From Lachnospiraceae bacterium (GTDB taxonomy: Bacteria > Bacillota > Clostridia > Lachnospirales > Lachnospiraceae), in NCBI GenBank assembly GCA_004556655.1, contig SFGF01000027.1:1-43630 (forward strand): DNA of 43,630 nt, written 5' to 3'. Positions within the stretch are counted from its first letter, which is position 1, and every line of letters begins with the position of its first letter. Positions 23,648-32,576 of this stretch are shown here, one piece after another. The position numbers and the translations under genes were made by a program. The notes beneath the pieces are model-generated. The model was not told where the DNA came from and searched no databases. It saw only the letters and a program-made list of their open reading frames with translations.

Positions 23648-24319
23648 ATGGAGCGTGAAATTGATCTGAAAGAAATATCAGATGGAAAATTATATGATGC
23701 AAACGATATGGTAAAGGTTGGATGTGATGACTGTAAAGGATGCTCTTCCTGTTGCCGGGGAATGGGAGAATCTATTTTGTTGGATCCTATGGATATTTAT
23801 CGTCTTACCGTCCATCTGGAATGTACTTTTGAGCAGCTTCTGGAGACTTGTATCGAACTTCAAGTGGTGGATGGAATGATTCTGCCAAATATGAAGATGG
23901 TGGGAAAAGACGAGAGCTGTGGGTTTTTAAATGAAAATGGACGCTGTAATATTCATGCGATACGACCGGGAATCTGCAGGCTTTTTCCATTGGGGAGATG
24001 CTATGAGGAGGGAAGTTTTCGATATTTCCTCCAGACCCATGAATGTAAAAAAGAATTAAAAACAAAAGTAAAAATAAAAAAATGGCTGGATACACCAAAT
24101 CTGAAGCAATATGAGGAATATATCTGTCAGTGGCATTATTTCCAAAAAGATGTGCAGAAGATCCTGAAAGATCTCAGCCAGGAAATGCTGGTGAAGAAAA
24201 TCAATATGTATGTGTTGGAACAGTTTTTTCAGAAACCCTATGACGGCAGTAAAGATTTTTATGAACAATTCGATATCCGGCTGAAGCTGGCAAAGCGGTA
24301 TGTGGGAATAGCCGGATAA
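23648..24319 (+). CDS. YkgJ-type cysteine-cluster protein
   Basis: The 223-residue soluble protein has the YkgJ/DUF family pattern: CDDCKGCSSCCRGMG, LDPMDIYRL, CGFLNENGRCNIHAIRPGIC and RLFPLGR. The eight or so Cys residues probably bind zinc or an iron-sulfur cluster. The molecular function is unknown. The ATG follows AGGAGGAGTG. It is followed after 17 bases by the metalloprotease gene, probably in one transcript. Confidence 0.85.
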   Translation: MEREIDLKEISDGKLYDANDMVKVGCDDCKGCSSCCRGMGESILLDPMDIYRLTVHLECTFEQLLETCIELQVVDGMILPNMKMVGKDESCGFLNENGRCNIHAIRPGICRLFPLGRCYEEGSFRYFLQTHECKKELKTKVKIKKWLDTPNLKQYEEYICQWHYFQKDVQKILKDLSQEMLVKKINMYVLEQFFQKPYDGSKDFYEQFDIRLKLAKRYVGIAG

Positions 24320-24336
24320 AGACAGGAGAAAATATT

Positions 24337-24858
24337 ATGGAATATCAGTGGGTCAGATCAAACAGAAAAACGACAGCCATACAGATCAATGAAAAGGGAG
24401 ATATCATCGTACGTTCCCCCTATTCTGTTTCCAGACGAAAAGTGGAACAGATGCTGAGAGAAAAGCAGGATTGGATCGAAAAACATCAAAAAGCAATAAA
24501 AGAAAGGGAAAATAGCCGTCGTGAGATTACTGAGCAGGAACGCAGGGAAGGAATAGAACGGGCAAAGCAGATTCTTCCGGCACGAATTCAGTATTATGCA
24601 AAGATTATGGGTGTGACTTATGGGAGAATAACTCTGAGGGAACAAAAGACCAGATGGGGAAGCTGCAGCAGTAAAGGAAATCTGAATTTTAACTGGAAAC
24701 TGGCGCTGATGCCGGATGAAATACTGGATTATGTGGTGGTACATGAGCTGGCACATCGGATGGAGATGAATCATTCGGACAAGTTCTGGAAAATAGTAGA
24801 GAATGTGCTGCCGGATTACCGGGAACGGAGAAAATGGCTGAAGGAATGCAGATTGTGA
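24337..24858 (+). CDS. YgjP/SprT-like zinc metalloprotease
   Basis: The 173-residue protein carries the DUF45 pattern: TRWGSCSSKGNLNFNWKL and the zinc site VVHELAHRMEMNHSDKFW (HELAH plus a further His-acidic ligand). No signal peptide or membrane segment is visible, so it should be cytosolic. Substrate unknown. AGGAGAAAATATT precedes the ATG. Confidence 0.88.
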   Translation: MEYQWVRSNRKTTAIQINEKGDIIVRSPYSVSRRKVEQMLREKQDWIEKHQKAIKERENSRREITEQERREGIERAKQILPARIQYYAKIMGVTYGRITLREQKTRWGSCSSKGNLNFNWKLALMPDEILDYVVVHELAHRMEMNHSDKFWKIVENVLPDYRERRKWLKECRL

Positions 24859-24867
24859 CGAAATCCC

Positions 24868-24897
24868 TTGACAGTCCAAAACAACCTATACTAAAAT
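24868..24897 (+). promoter_or_regulatory. Promoter for prfC
   Basis: TTGACA (24,868-24,873) and TAAAAT (24,892-24,897) with an 18-base spacer, upstream of the GGAGG site of prfC. Confidence 0.55.
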
Positions 24898-24940
24898 AGC
24901 TAAAGTGTTTTGTATTATGTAATTTATGGAGGTCTCTCAA

Positions 24941-26536
24941 GTGGCTGATTTTACAAATGAAATAAAGAAAAGACGAACATTTGCAATTATTTCCCATCCG
25001 GATGCAGGTAAAACGACTCTGACAGAGAAGTTTTTGCTTTACGGCGGTGCAATCAATTTGGCCGGCAGCGTAAAAGGAAAGGCAACGGCCCGTCACGCTG
25101 TTTCAGACTGGATGGAGATCGAAAAGGAGAGGGGTATTTCCGTTACTTCTTCCGTACTGCAGTTTAATTATGACGGATATTGTATCAATATTCTGGATAC
25201 ACCGGGACACCAGGACTTTTCGGAGGATACCTACCGTACGTTGATGGCTGCTGATTCGGCAGTGATGGTAATTGATGCTTCAAAAGGTGTGGAGGCACAG
25301 ACAAGAAAGCTTTTTAAGGTATGTGCGATGCGCCATATCCCGATTTTTACATTTATCAATAAAATGGACCGGGATGCCAATGATACCTTTGAACTGCTTG
25401 ACGATATCGAAAAGGAGCTGGGTATTCCTACCTGTCCCATCAACTGGCCCATTGGTTCCGGAAAGGCATTCCGTGGTGTTTATGACAGAAATACACAGAA
25501 AGTGCTTACATTTTCCGATACGATGAAGGGAACCAAAGAGGGTCATATCGAGGAAGTGGATGTCAATGACGATGCCGGAATGGATGCCATCATGACTGCT
25601 GACCAGAAAGAACAGCTTCTGGAGGAAATAGAACTTCTTGATGGTGCCAGTGCAGAATTTGATATTGAGGAAGTAAGCTGCGGCAAGCTCTCACCGGTAT
25701 TTTTTGGATCAGCATTGACAAACTTTGGTGTGGAGACGTTCCTGCAGCATTTTCTGCAGATGACCACCTCTCCGCTGCCGAGAATGGCAGACTGCGGAGT
25801 GATCGATCCTATGACGGAGGATTTTTCAGCATTTGTATTCAAAATACAGGCTAATATGAATAAGGCCCACAGAGACCGTATTGCATTTATGAGAATCTGC
25901 TCCGGTAAGTTTGATGCCGGCATGGAGGTGTACCATGTGCAGGGAGATAAAAAAATGCGTCTTTCCCAGCCGCAGCAGATGATGGCGCAGGATCGTCATA
26001 TTGTGGATGAGGCTTATGCCGGAGATATTATCGGTGTGTTTGACCCGGGTATTTTCTCCATTGGAGATACGGTCTGTGTTCCGGGAAAGAAGTTTGCATA
26101 TGAGGGAATCCCGACGTTTGCACCGGAACATTTTGCAAGAGTACGCCTCCTTGACAGTATGAAGAGAAAACAGTTTGTAAAAGGTGTCAACCAGATCGCT
26201 CAGGAAGGTGCCATCCAGATTTTCCAGGAGTATATGGGGGGTATGGAAGAAATCATTGTCGGTGTCGTTGGTGTTTTGCAGTTTGATGTGCTCAAATACC
26301 GTCTGGAAAATGAATATAACGTGGAAATCCGTCTTGAAAATCTGCCATATGAACATATCCGCTGGATTGTGAATAAAGATGAAGTGGATGTGGAAAAACT
26401 GTCAGGAACTTCAGATATGAAAAAGGTCAAAGACATGCGTGGAAATCCGCTGCTTTTGTTTGTAAATTCCTGGAGTGTGGGTATGACGCTGAACAGAAAT
26501 AAAAACCTGATACTGGAAGAGTTCAGTAAAAACTAA
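24941..26536 (+). CDS. prfC: Peptide chain release factor 3
   Basis: The ~531-residue translational GTPase recycles release factors 1 and 2 from the ribosome. Seen: TFAIISHPDAGKTTLTEKFL (G1), GISVTSSV (G2), LDTPGHQDFSEDTYRT (G3), NKMDRDANDTFELLDDIE (G4), and the C-terminal domain III. I chose GTG 24,941 since GGAGG stands eight bases ahead; the ATG at 24,926 would overlap that site. Followed by a short hairpin and the asp23 promoter. Confidence 0.94.
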   Translation: MADFTNEIKKRRTFAIISHPDAGKTTLTEKFLLYGGAINLAGSVKGKATARHAVSDWMEIEKERGISVTSSVLQFNYDGYCINILDTPGHQDFSEDTYRTLMAADSAVMVIDASKGVEAQTRKLFKVCAMRHIPIFTFINKMDRDANDTFELLDDIEKELGIPTCPINWPIGSGKAFRGVYDRNTQKVLTFSDTMKGTKEGHIEEVDVNDDAGMDAIMTADQKEQLLEEIELLDGASAEFDIEEVSCGKLSPVFFGSALTNFGVETFLQHFLQMTTSPLPRMADCGVIDPMTEDFSAFVFKIQANMNKAHRDRIAFMRICSGKFDAGMEVYHVQGDKKMRLSQPQQMMAQDRHIVDEAYAGDIIGVFDPGIFSIGDTVCVPGKKFAYEGIPTFAPEHFARVRLLDSMKRKQFVKGVNQIAQEGAIQIFQEYMGGMEEIIVGVVGVLQFDVLKYRLENEYNVEIRLENLPYEHIRWIVNKDEVDVEKLSGTSDMKKVKDMRGNPLLLFVNSWSVGMTLNRNKNLILEEFSKN

Positions 26537-26556
26537 GGGAAACCCCTTTTAATTTT
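26535..26556 (+). terminator. Short terminator after prfC
   Basis: AAGGG pairs with CCCTT, followed by TTTAATTTT. It overlaps the stop codon. The stem is only five pairs, so it may be weak. Confidence 0.45.
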
Positions 26557-26566
26557 CAGATGTTTT

Positions 26567-26575
26567 TGGTATAAT
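26567..26575 (+). promoter_or_regulatory. Extended -10 promoter for the Asp23 gene
   Basis: TGGTATAAT matches the extended -10 (TGnTATAAT). The -35 region is poor (TTTTAA). The gene starts 40 bases downstream. Confidence 0.55.
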
Positions 26576-26614
26576 AAAACAAATAGGTTGTTCTTGACTT
26601 AGGAGGGTTATACT

Positions 26615-27007
26615 ATGGCAGAAAATAAAAATGAAGCAAGAGATGCGTATACGATATATGACGATCAGACAATTGGAAAGGTACAGATTGCAGATGAGGT
26701 GGTAGCGATCATTGCCGGTCTGGCAGCCACAGAAGTGGAAGGAGTTGCATCCATGGCAGGAAATATCACCAATGATCTTGTTGGCAAGCTGGGGATGAAG
26801 AATCTTTCCAGAGGTGTAAAAGTAGATGTACTGGATAATGTTGTCTGTGTAGAGTTGAAGCTGAATCTGTCATATGGATACAGCATACCGGAGACCTGTA
26901 AAAAAGTTCAGGAAAAGGTGAAAGCCTCTATTGAAAATATGACAGGACTTCAGGTGTCAGATGTAAATATCAGTATTTCCAGCGTAGAACTGGAAGAACA
27001 GAATTAA
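26615..27007 (+). CDS. Asp23/Gls24 family protein
   Basis: The 130-residue protein has the Asp23 domain: IADEVVAIIAGLAATEVEGV, MAGNITNDLVGKLG, VCVELKLNLSYGYSIPETCK and VQEKVKASIENMTGL. Family members are abundant envelope-associated or stress-related proteins of Gram-positives. Here it stands in the YqhY position before nusB, as in Bacillus subtilis, where mutation disturbs fatty acid synthesis. It starts after TTAGGAGGG and is followed by a terminator. Confidence 0.9.
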   Translation: MAENKNEARDAYTIYDDQTIGKVQIADEVVAIIAGLAATEVEGVASMAGNITNDLVGKLGMKNLSRGVKVDVLDNVVCVELKLNLSYGYSIPETCKKVQEKVKASIENMTGLQVSDVNISISSVELEEQN

Positions 27008-27026
27008 TAGAACGTTGCAGAAGGTT

Positions 27027-27057
27027 AGGGGGGTCTGGCAGATAGACACCCCTTTTT
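27027..27057 (+). terminator. Terminator between the Asp23 gene and nusB
   Basis: AGGGG...TCT and AGA..CCCCT form a stem (with a small bulge) around GGCAGAT, followed by TTTTT. Confidence 0.7.
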
Positions 27058-27087
27058 CACTCTGTTAAGAAAAATGCGGAGGATAGC

Positions 27088-27495
27088 ATGAATAGAAGAG
27101 AACTGAGAGAAAGTATTTTTCAATTATTGTTTATGACAGAATTTAACCTGTCGGAGGAGATGGCAGAACAGAAAGAACTGTATCTGGATGGTATCGAAAA
27201 TCTTCAGGAAAACGATCAGGCATATATTCAGGAAAAGTTTGAGAAGATTAGGGATAAGATTCCGGAGATCGACGAGCTTTTGAATAAAGCAAGTAAGGGA
27301 TGGAAGACAAGCCGGATGGGAAAGGTAGATCTTACGATTTTGCGGCTGGCTTCCTATGAAGTATTATTTGATGAAGATGTGCCGGGAAAAGTGGCGATTA
27401 ATGAAGCAGTAGAATTGGCGAAGAAGTTCGGCGGTGATGAATCACCAGCATTTATTAATGGAGTATTGGGAAAAGTAGCTGCCGGTGTGCAGTGA
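27088..27495 (+). CDS. nusB: Transcription antitermination factor NusB
   Basis: The 135-residue helical protein has the NusB pattern: MNRRELRESIFQLLFMTEFN at the start, WKTSRMGKVDLTILRLASYE and VAINEAVELAKKFGGDESPAFINGVLGKVA at the end. NusB binds boxA RNA with NusE and keeps rRNA transcription processive. GCGGAGGATAGC precedes the ATG. Its stop overlaps the possible GTG start of xseA. Confidence 0.94.
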   Translation: MNRRELRESIFQLLFMTEFNLSEEMAEQKELYLDGIENLQENDQAYIQEKFEKIRDKIPEIDELLNKASKGWKTSRMGKVDLTILRLASYEVLFDEDVPGKVAINEAVELAKKFGGDESPAFINGVLGKVAAGVQ

Positions 27496-28736
27496 CTTTT
27501 TTCAGTGGGTTGGATATGGGAAGTGTATATTCTGTAGGTCAGGTCAACAATTATATTAAAAATATGTTTGCCCAGGATTTTATGCTTAGCCGGATCTCAG
27601 TTCGCGGAGAAGTGAGTAACTGCAAGTATCATACTTCTGGTCATCTGTATTTTTCCCTGAAAGATACTACCGGTGCTATTTCCTGTGTTATGTTTGCGGG
27701 ACAGAGAAAAGGGCTGGCTTTTTCCATGAAAAACGGAGATAAAGTCATTGTTACCGGAAGCGTCAGCGTATATGAGAGAGATGGAAAGTACCAGCTCTAC
27801 GCAAAAGAAATATCGCTGGAAGGAGCAGGTCTTTTATATGAAAGATTTTTAGCTCTGAAGAAAGAACTTGAAGAGATGGGGATGTTTTCTCCGGAGTATA
27901 AGCAGCCCATTCCCAAATATTGTAAAAGATTAGGTGTGGTTACAGCTCCTACAGGGGCTGCCATTCAGGACATTCGCAACATTTCCTATCGCAGAAATCC
28001 TTATATTGAAATTATTCTGTATCCTGCACTGGTACAGGGGGAAGGCGCAAAAGAAAGTATTGTAAAAGGAATTCGTGCACTGGATGAACTGGGTGTGGAC
28101 GTTATGATCGTTGGAAGAGGCGGAGGATCGATAGAAGATCTGTGGGCATTCAATGAAGAGGAAGTAGCAAGAGCTATTTTCAACTGTTCTACACCGATTA
28201 TTTCAGCGGTAGGTCATGAAACGGATGTGACGATTGCAGATTATGTGGCAGACCTTCGTGCTCCGACGCCGTCAGCAGCAGCAGAACTGGCAGTTTTTGA
28301 TTTCCAGGCGCTGATGGAACAGTTTGAGAATTATCGAAAACGTATGGATTTTTCCATGAACAGCCGCCTGATACTGCAAAAACAGAAATTACAGCATTAT
28401 CAGACAAGAATCGGATATTTGAGTCCGGAGAATCTGATCCGTGACAAAAGAATGTATCTCTTAAAAACCGAAGAAAAACTGCAGGTTTTGATGGAACAGA
28501 AGATACAAAGAGAAAGACACAGGCTTGGGATATATATTGAGAGGATGAAAGGACTGTCTCCGCTGCAAAAACTGAATCAGGGATTTTCTTATGTGGAAGG
28601 AGAAGAGCTAAGAGCAGTGACAAAAGTGAATCAGGTCAAAGAAGGAGACATTTTAAATATCTATGTAAGTGACGGTAAGATTCGTGCAAAAGTTGAGCAG
28701 ACAGAGGCAGGAGCAGATTTATGGGAAAAAAGGTAA
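27492..28736 (+). CDS. xseA: Exodeoxyribonuclease VII large subunit
   Basis: The 414-residue protein has an OB-fold N-terminal domain (VSNCKYHTSGHLYFSLKD), the catalytic domain (RLGVVTAPTGAAIQDI; IVGRGGGSIEDLWAFNEE; ISAVGHETDVTIADY) and a C-terminal helical region. With XseB it degrades single-stranded DNA. The GTG start at 27,492 overlaps the nusB stop; an ATG at 27,516 (MGSVYSVGQVNNYIKN) is nearer to the family start, and neither has a strong ribosome site. Confidence 0.93.
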   Translation: MTFFSGLDMGSVYSVGQVNNYIKNMFAQDFMLSRISVRGEVSNCKYHTSGHLYFSLKDTTGAISCVMFAGQRKGLAFSMKNGDKVIVTGSVSVYERDGKYQLYAKEISLEGAGLLYERFLALKKELEEMGMFSPEYKQPIPKYCKRLGVVTAPTGAAIQDIRNISYRRNPYIEIILYPALVQGEGAKESIVKGIRALDELGVDVMIVGRGGGSIEDLWAFNEEEVARAIFNCSTPIISAVGHETDVTIADYVADLRAPTPSAAAELAVFDFQALMEQFENYRKRMDFSMNSRLILQKQKLQHYQTRIGYLSPENLIRDKRMYLLKTEEKLQVLMEQKIQRERHRLGIYIERMKGLSPLQKLNQGFSYVEGEELRAVTKVNQVKEGDILNIYVSDGKIRAKVEQTEAGADLWEKR

Positions 28737-28930
28737 AGAGCATTGAAGAGACTTTTGAGGCTCTGGATGTGATTATAGAACAGCTGGAGAGCGGGGATGC
28801 TTCTCTGGAAGAGGCTTTTTCGAATTATCAGAAAGGCATGGAACTGTTAAAAGAATGCAGCAGTAAAATTGATACCGTTGAAAAAAAGATGCAGCAGCTG
28901 AATGAAAATGGTGAGTTAAGTGAATTTTAA
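28721..28930 (+). CDS. xseB: Exodeoxyribonuclease VII small subunit
   Basis: The 69-residue protein has the XseB signature: FEALDVIIEQLESGDASLEE and FSNYQKGMELLKECSSKIDT. It packs as helical hairpins on the long helices of XseA. It overlaps xseA by 16 bases and ispA by 11, consistent with coupled translation. Confidence 0.93.
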   Translation: MGKKVKSIEETFEALDVIIEQLESGDASLEEAFSNYQKGMELLKECSSKIDTVEKKMQQLNENGELSEF

Positions 28931-29807
28931 TAAGGAACTGGAACAGAAGAAAAAAGAAATAGAACGTCTGATTGCCGGGTATCTGCCAAAAGAAGAAGGC
29001 TTTGCGAAAGAACTGGCACGGGCGATGAATTACAGCATGGAAGCGGGCGGAAAAAGACTACGTCCGATTTTGATGGCTGAAACATATAGAATGTTGGGCG
29101 GAGAATCAAAGGTGATTGAGCCGTTTCTTGCCGCGATGGAGATGATACATACTTCATCGCTTATTCATGATGATCTGCCGGCGATAGACAATGATGAATA
29201 CCGCAGGGGGAAGAAAACAACACATGCTGTGTATGGGGAAGCAGTCGGTGTGCTGAGCGGAGATGCCCTGCTGAACTATGCCTATGAAACGGCTTGCAGA
29301 GCATTTTTTCTGGAACCGGATAATCAGCGGATCGGTCAGGCACTTCTTGTTCTGAGCAGAAAAACCGGTATTTACGGGATGCTGGGAGGCCAGAGCGTGG
29401 ATGTGACAAATGAGGGAAAACCCATATCAAAAGAAATGCTTGACTATATTTATGAAAATAAAACATCGGCTCTTATTGAGGCTTCTATGATGGTAGGTGG
29501 GATCCTTGCCGGAGCTTCCCAGGATGAGGTGGATCGGATAGAAACCATCGGCAATCGGGTGGGGCTGGCATTTCAGATCAGGGACGATATTCTGGATATT
29601 ACCAGTACCATGGAAGAATTGGGGAAACCGGTTTTCAGCGACGAAAAGAACCATAAAGTTACCTATGTGACGCTTCGTGGACTTGAGCAGGCTACCGGAG
29701 ATGTGGAGATGATTTCGGAGGAAGCGGTGAGTTTGTTGGAAGAATTCCCGCAGAAAAATGAATTTTTGCAGGAATTGGTTCGCTATCTGGTAAATCGCAA
29801 AAAATAA
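28920..29807 (+). CDS. ispA: Farnesyl/geranyl diphosphate synthase
   Basis: The 295-residue prenyl synthase has both Asp-rich motifs: HDDLPAIDNDEYRRG and FQIRDDILDI, plus GGKRLRP. It condenses isopentenyl diphosphate with allylic substrates, feeding undecaprenyl and other isoprenoids. GTG start inside xseB. It neighbours dxs, the first enzyme of the MEP pathway that makes its substrates. Chain length cannot be settled from sequence alone, though FPP is most common for this arrangement. Confidence 0.92.
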   Translation: MNFNKELEQKKKEIERLIAGYLPKEEGFAKELARAMNYSMEAGGKRLRPILMAETYRMLGGESKVIEPFLAAMEMIHTSSLIHDDLPAIDNDEYRRGKKTTHAVYGEAVGVLSGDALLNYAYETACRAFFLEPDNQRIGQALLVLSRKTGIYGMLGGQSVDVTNEGKPISKEMLDYIYENKTSALIEASMMVGGILAGASQDEVDRIETIGNRVGLAFQIRDDILDITSTMEELGKPVFSDEKNHKVTYVTLRGLEQATGDVEMISEEAVSLLEEFPQKNEFLQELVRYLVNRKK

Positions 29808-29833
29808 GGTACGTAATTAAAGGATGGGTTATT

Positions 29834-31729
29834 ATGATATTAGACAGGATAAAAAAGCCAAATGATGTAAAGTCGCTGACATTGCCGGAGTGTGATGAAC
29901 TGGCTGAGGAAATACGGCAGTTTTTGATCCGGTCTCTCAGCGAAACAGGAGGTCATCTTGCCTCCAATCTTGGTGTGGTGGAGCTTACCATTGCTCTCCA
30001 CAAAGTACTCCAGTTTCCGGAAGACAAACTGATCTGGGATGTGGGACATCAGGCGTATACACATAAAATCCTTACCGGAAGAAAAGAACAGTTTGCTACC
30101 TTGAGAAAAACAGGAGGGCTCAGTGGATTTCCGAAAAGAAATGAAAGTGCGTGTGATGCATTTGATACAGGCCACAGTTCTACGTCCATTTCTGCGGGAC
30201 TTGGTATGGTACAGGCAAGAGATCTGAAGGGGGAGGACTATACGGTTATATCTGTGATCGGTGACGGTGCTCTTACCGGTGGAATGGCTTATGAGGCATT
30301 GAACAATGCAGCTGAACTGAAGAAAAATTTTATTATTGTGCTGAATGATAATGAGATGTCCATAACAAAAAATGTGGGCGGAATGTCTGCGTATCTGGGG
30401 AATATCAGAACGGCAGCAGCTTATACGGAACTGAAAATGGAAGTGACGCAGGCATTAAAAAAGATACCAAAAGTCGGCGACGGAATGGTGGATGCCATTC
30501 ACAAAACAAAGAGCAGTATCAAGCAGTTTGTGATTCCGGGGATGCTGTTTGAAAATATGGGACTTACTTATCTGGGACCTGTGGACGGTCACAACATAGG
30601 GCAGATGATCCGGGTATTTCACGATGCAAAGAGAAAACAGGGACCGGTATTGGTACATGTACTTACACAAAAAGGAAAAGGATATGCACCGGCAGTGCGC
30701 CATCCGGCAAGATTTCATGGTGCCGGTCCTTTTGAGATTGAGACAGGCCTTCCAAAATCAGGAGGAAAAGCTACCTATACAGATATTTTTTCGACAGTTA
30801 TGAGAAAGTTCGGTGACAGAGAACCGGATGTGGTTGCGGTGTCTGCTGCTATGGTTCCGGGAACCGGACTGAAGCGCTTTGGCAATATGTTTCCGGACAG
30901 ACTGTTTGATGTGGGAATCGCTGAAGAACATGCAGTTACTTTTGCGGCAGGTCTGGCACTTGGAGGGCTGCGTCCGGTAGTTGCTGTCTATTCTTCATTT
31001 TTACAAAGAGCGATGGATCAGATCCTTCATGATGTCTGTATGCAGAATCTGCCTGTAGTATTTGCGGTGGATCGGGCCGGTCTGGTGGGCAGCGATGGGG
31101 AAACACATCATGGATGCTTTGATCTTACTTATCTTTCTATGATGCCGAATATGACTGTGATGGCGCCGAAAAACAAATGGGAGCTTTCTGATATGCTCAA
31201 ATTTGCCATCCGGCAAAGTGGTCCGGTAGCTATCCGTTATCCGAGAGGCGAAGCGTATGATGGACTGGAAGATCACAGGGCTCCGGTGGAGATGGGAAAA
31301 GCTGAAGTTTTGTATCAGGGAGAAGAGATTGCGCTGCTGGCTGTAGGGAATATGGTAAAAACAGCGGAACAGGTCTATGGTAAATTGAAAGAAGAAGGAA
31401 AAAATCCGACACTGGTGAATATGCGTTTTGTAAAACCGCTGGATACAGACCTTCTTGAAAGACTGGGTAAAAATCACAAATGGATCATTACGCTGGAGGA
31501 AAATATCAAAAACGGCGGATTTGGCGAAAAAGTGATGACATATTATGCAGAGAAAGATGAATTTAAAAATGTTGAGGTAAGGATCGTCGCCATTGAGGAC
31601 AGATTTGTCTCTCATGGCAGTGTGGGAGATCTGATGCGGCAGCAGCGGATGGATGCAGAATCTGTTGTGGAAAGAATTCATGAGTGGAGAAAAGAATCCG
31701 ATTCGGATGCAGACAGGAGACAGGCATGA
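29834..31729 (+). CDS. dxs: 1-deoxy-D-xylulose-5-phosphate synthase
   Basis: The 631-residue thiamine diphosphate enzyme joins pyruvate and glyceraldehyde-3-phosphate. Marks: SHLASNLGVVELT-like start (GGHLASNLGVVELTIALHKV), TPP motif GDGALTGGMAYEALNNA...NDN, the pyrimidine-domain segment VGIAEEHAVTFAAGLA, and DRAGLVGSDGETHHG. It begins the MEP isoprenoid pathway. It overlaps tlyA by four bases (ATGA). Confidence 0.95.
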   Translation: MILDRIKKPNDVKSLTLPECDELAEEIRQFLIRSLSETGGHLASNLGVVELTIALHKVLQFPEDKLIWDVGHQAYTHKILTGRKEQFATLRKTGGLSGFPKRNESACDAFDTGHSSTSISAGLGMVQARDLKGEDYTVISVIGDGALTGGMAYEALNNAAELKKNFIIVLNDNEMSITKNVGGMSAYLGNIRTAAAYTELKMEVTQALKKIPKVGDGMVDAIHKTKSSIKQFVIPGMLFENMGLTYLGPVDGHNIGQMIRVFHDAKRKQGPVLVHVLTQKGKGYAPAVRHPARFHGAGPFEIETGLPKSGGKATYTDIFSTVMRKFGDREPDVVAVSAAMVPGTGLKRFGNMFPDRLFDVGIAEEHAVTFAAGLALGGLRPVVAVYSSFLQRAMDQILHDVCMQNLPVVFAVDRAGLVGSDGETHHGCFDLTYLSMMPNMTVMAPKNKWELSDMLKFAIRQSGPVAIRYPRGEAYDGLEDHRAPVEMGKAEVLYQGEEIALLAVGNMVKTAEQVYGKLKEEGKNPTLVNMRFVKPLDTDLLERLGKNHKWIITLEENIKNGGFGEKVMTYYAEKDEFKNVEVRIVAIEDRFVSHGSVGDLMRQQRMDAESVVERIHEWRKESDSDADRRQA

Positions 31730-32532
31730 AAGAAAGATTAGATGTACTGGTAGTAAGCCGTGGACTGGCGACATCAAGAGAAAAGGCAAAAGCCATTATT
31801 ATGGCGGGAAATGTACTGGTAGACGGACAGCGGGAGGATAAGGCGGGTACCATGTTTCCTGATACGGTAGAGATTACAGTAAAAGGTCACATTCTTCCAT
31901 ATGTAAGTAGGGGAGGACTGAAGCTGGAAAAGGCTATGACCCATTTTGGGGTCACACTGAAAGATAAAGTCTGTATGGATGTGGGTGCATCTACGGGTGG
32001 ATTCACTGATTGTATGCTGCAGAATGGAGCAGTCAAAGTTTATTCAATCGATGTGGGACACGGACAGCTGGACTGGAAACTGAGAAATGATGAGCGGGTC
32101 ATCTGCATGGAGAGAACGAATATCCGTTATGTAGTACCGGAAGACATTCAGGAATTGTCACAGTTTACATCGATTGATGTGTCATTTATATCACTTACAA
32201 AGGTATTGCTTCCGGTGAGAAATCTGCTGACAGATGACGGAGAAATCGTATGTCTGATTAAGCCGCAGTTTGAAGCGGGAAGAGAAAAAGTTGGAAAAAA
32301 AGGTGTTGTGCGGGATCCGGCGGTACATAAGGAGGTTATTGAAAAGGTAATTGCTTATGCAATCAGTATTTCCTTTGAAGTCAAACATCTGGAATTTTCA
32401 CCGATCAAAGGCCCGGAAGGAAATATTGAGTATCTTTTGCATATCAAAAAGCTTCCGGAGGGAGAATACAATGATCAGATTCCGGTAGATGTGGATCAGG
32501 TGGTAGCTGCAGCACATAAAGAATTATCATAA
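31726..32532 (+). CDS. tlyA: TlyA-family rRNA 2'-O-methyltransferase
   Basis: The ~268-residue protein has an S4 RNA-binding domain (ERLDVLVVSRGLATSREKAK, ~1-60) and an FtsJ-like methyltransferase domain (KVCMDVGASTGGFTDCMLQN; SIDVSFISLTK; IKPQFEAGREKVGKKG). Members methylate ribosomal RNA cytidines; some were called hemolysins. I chose the ATG at 31,726, which begins MKERLDVL and follows CAGGAG; a start at 31,684 would lie in dxs. Confidence 0.92.
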   Translation: MKERLDVLVVSRGLATSREKAKAIIMAGNVLVDGQREDKAGTMFPDTVEITVKGHILPYVSRGGLKLEKAMTHFGVTLKDKVCMDVGASTGGFTDCMLQNGAVKVYSIDVGHGQLDWKLRNDERVICMERTNIRYVVPEDIQELSQFTSIDVSFISLTKVLLPVRNLLTDDGEIVCLIKPQFEAGREKVGKKGVVRDPAVHKEVIEKVIAYAISISFEVKHLEFSPIKGPEGNIEYLLHIKKLPEGEYNDQIPVDVDQVVAAAHKELS

Positions 32533-32576
32533 CTGTTCAGTACCTTCACAGTTACTGATTAGGATAAAGGGGAACG

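Noticed and set aside
31001..31789. Minus-strand frame of 262 codons opposite dxs and tlyA
   Set aside because: Shadow of two clear genes, no family features, no ribosome site.
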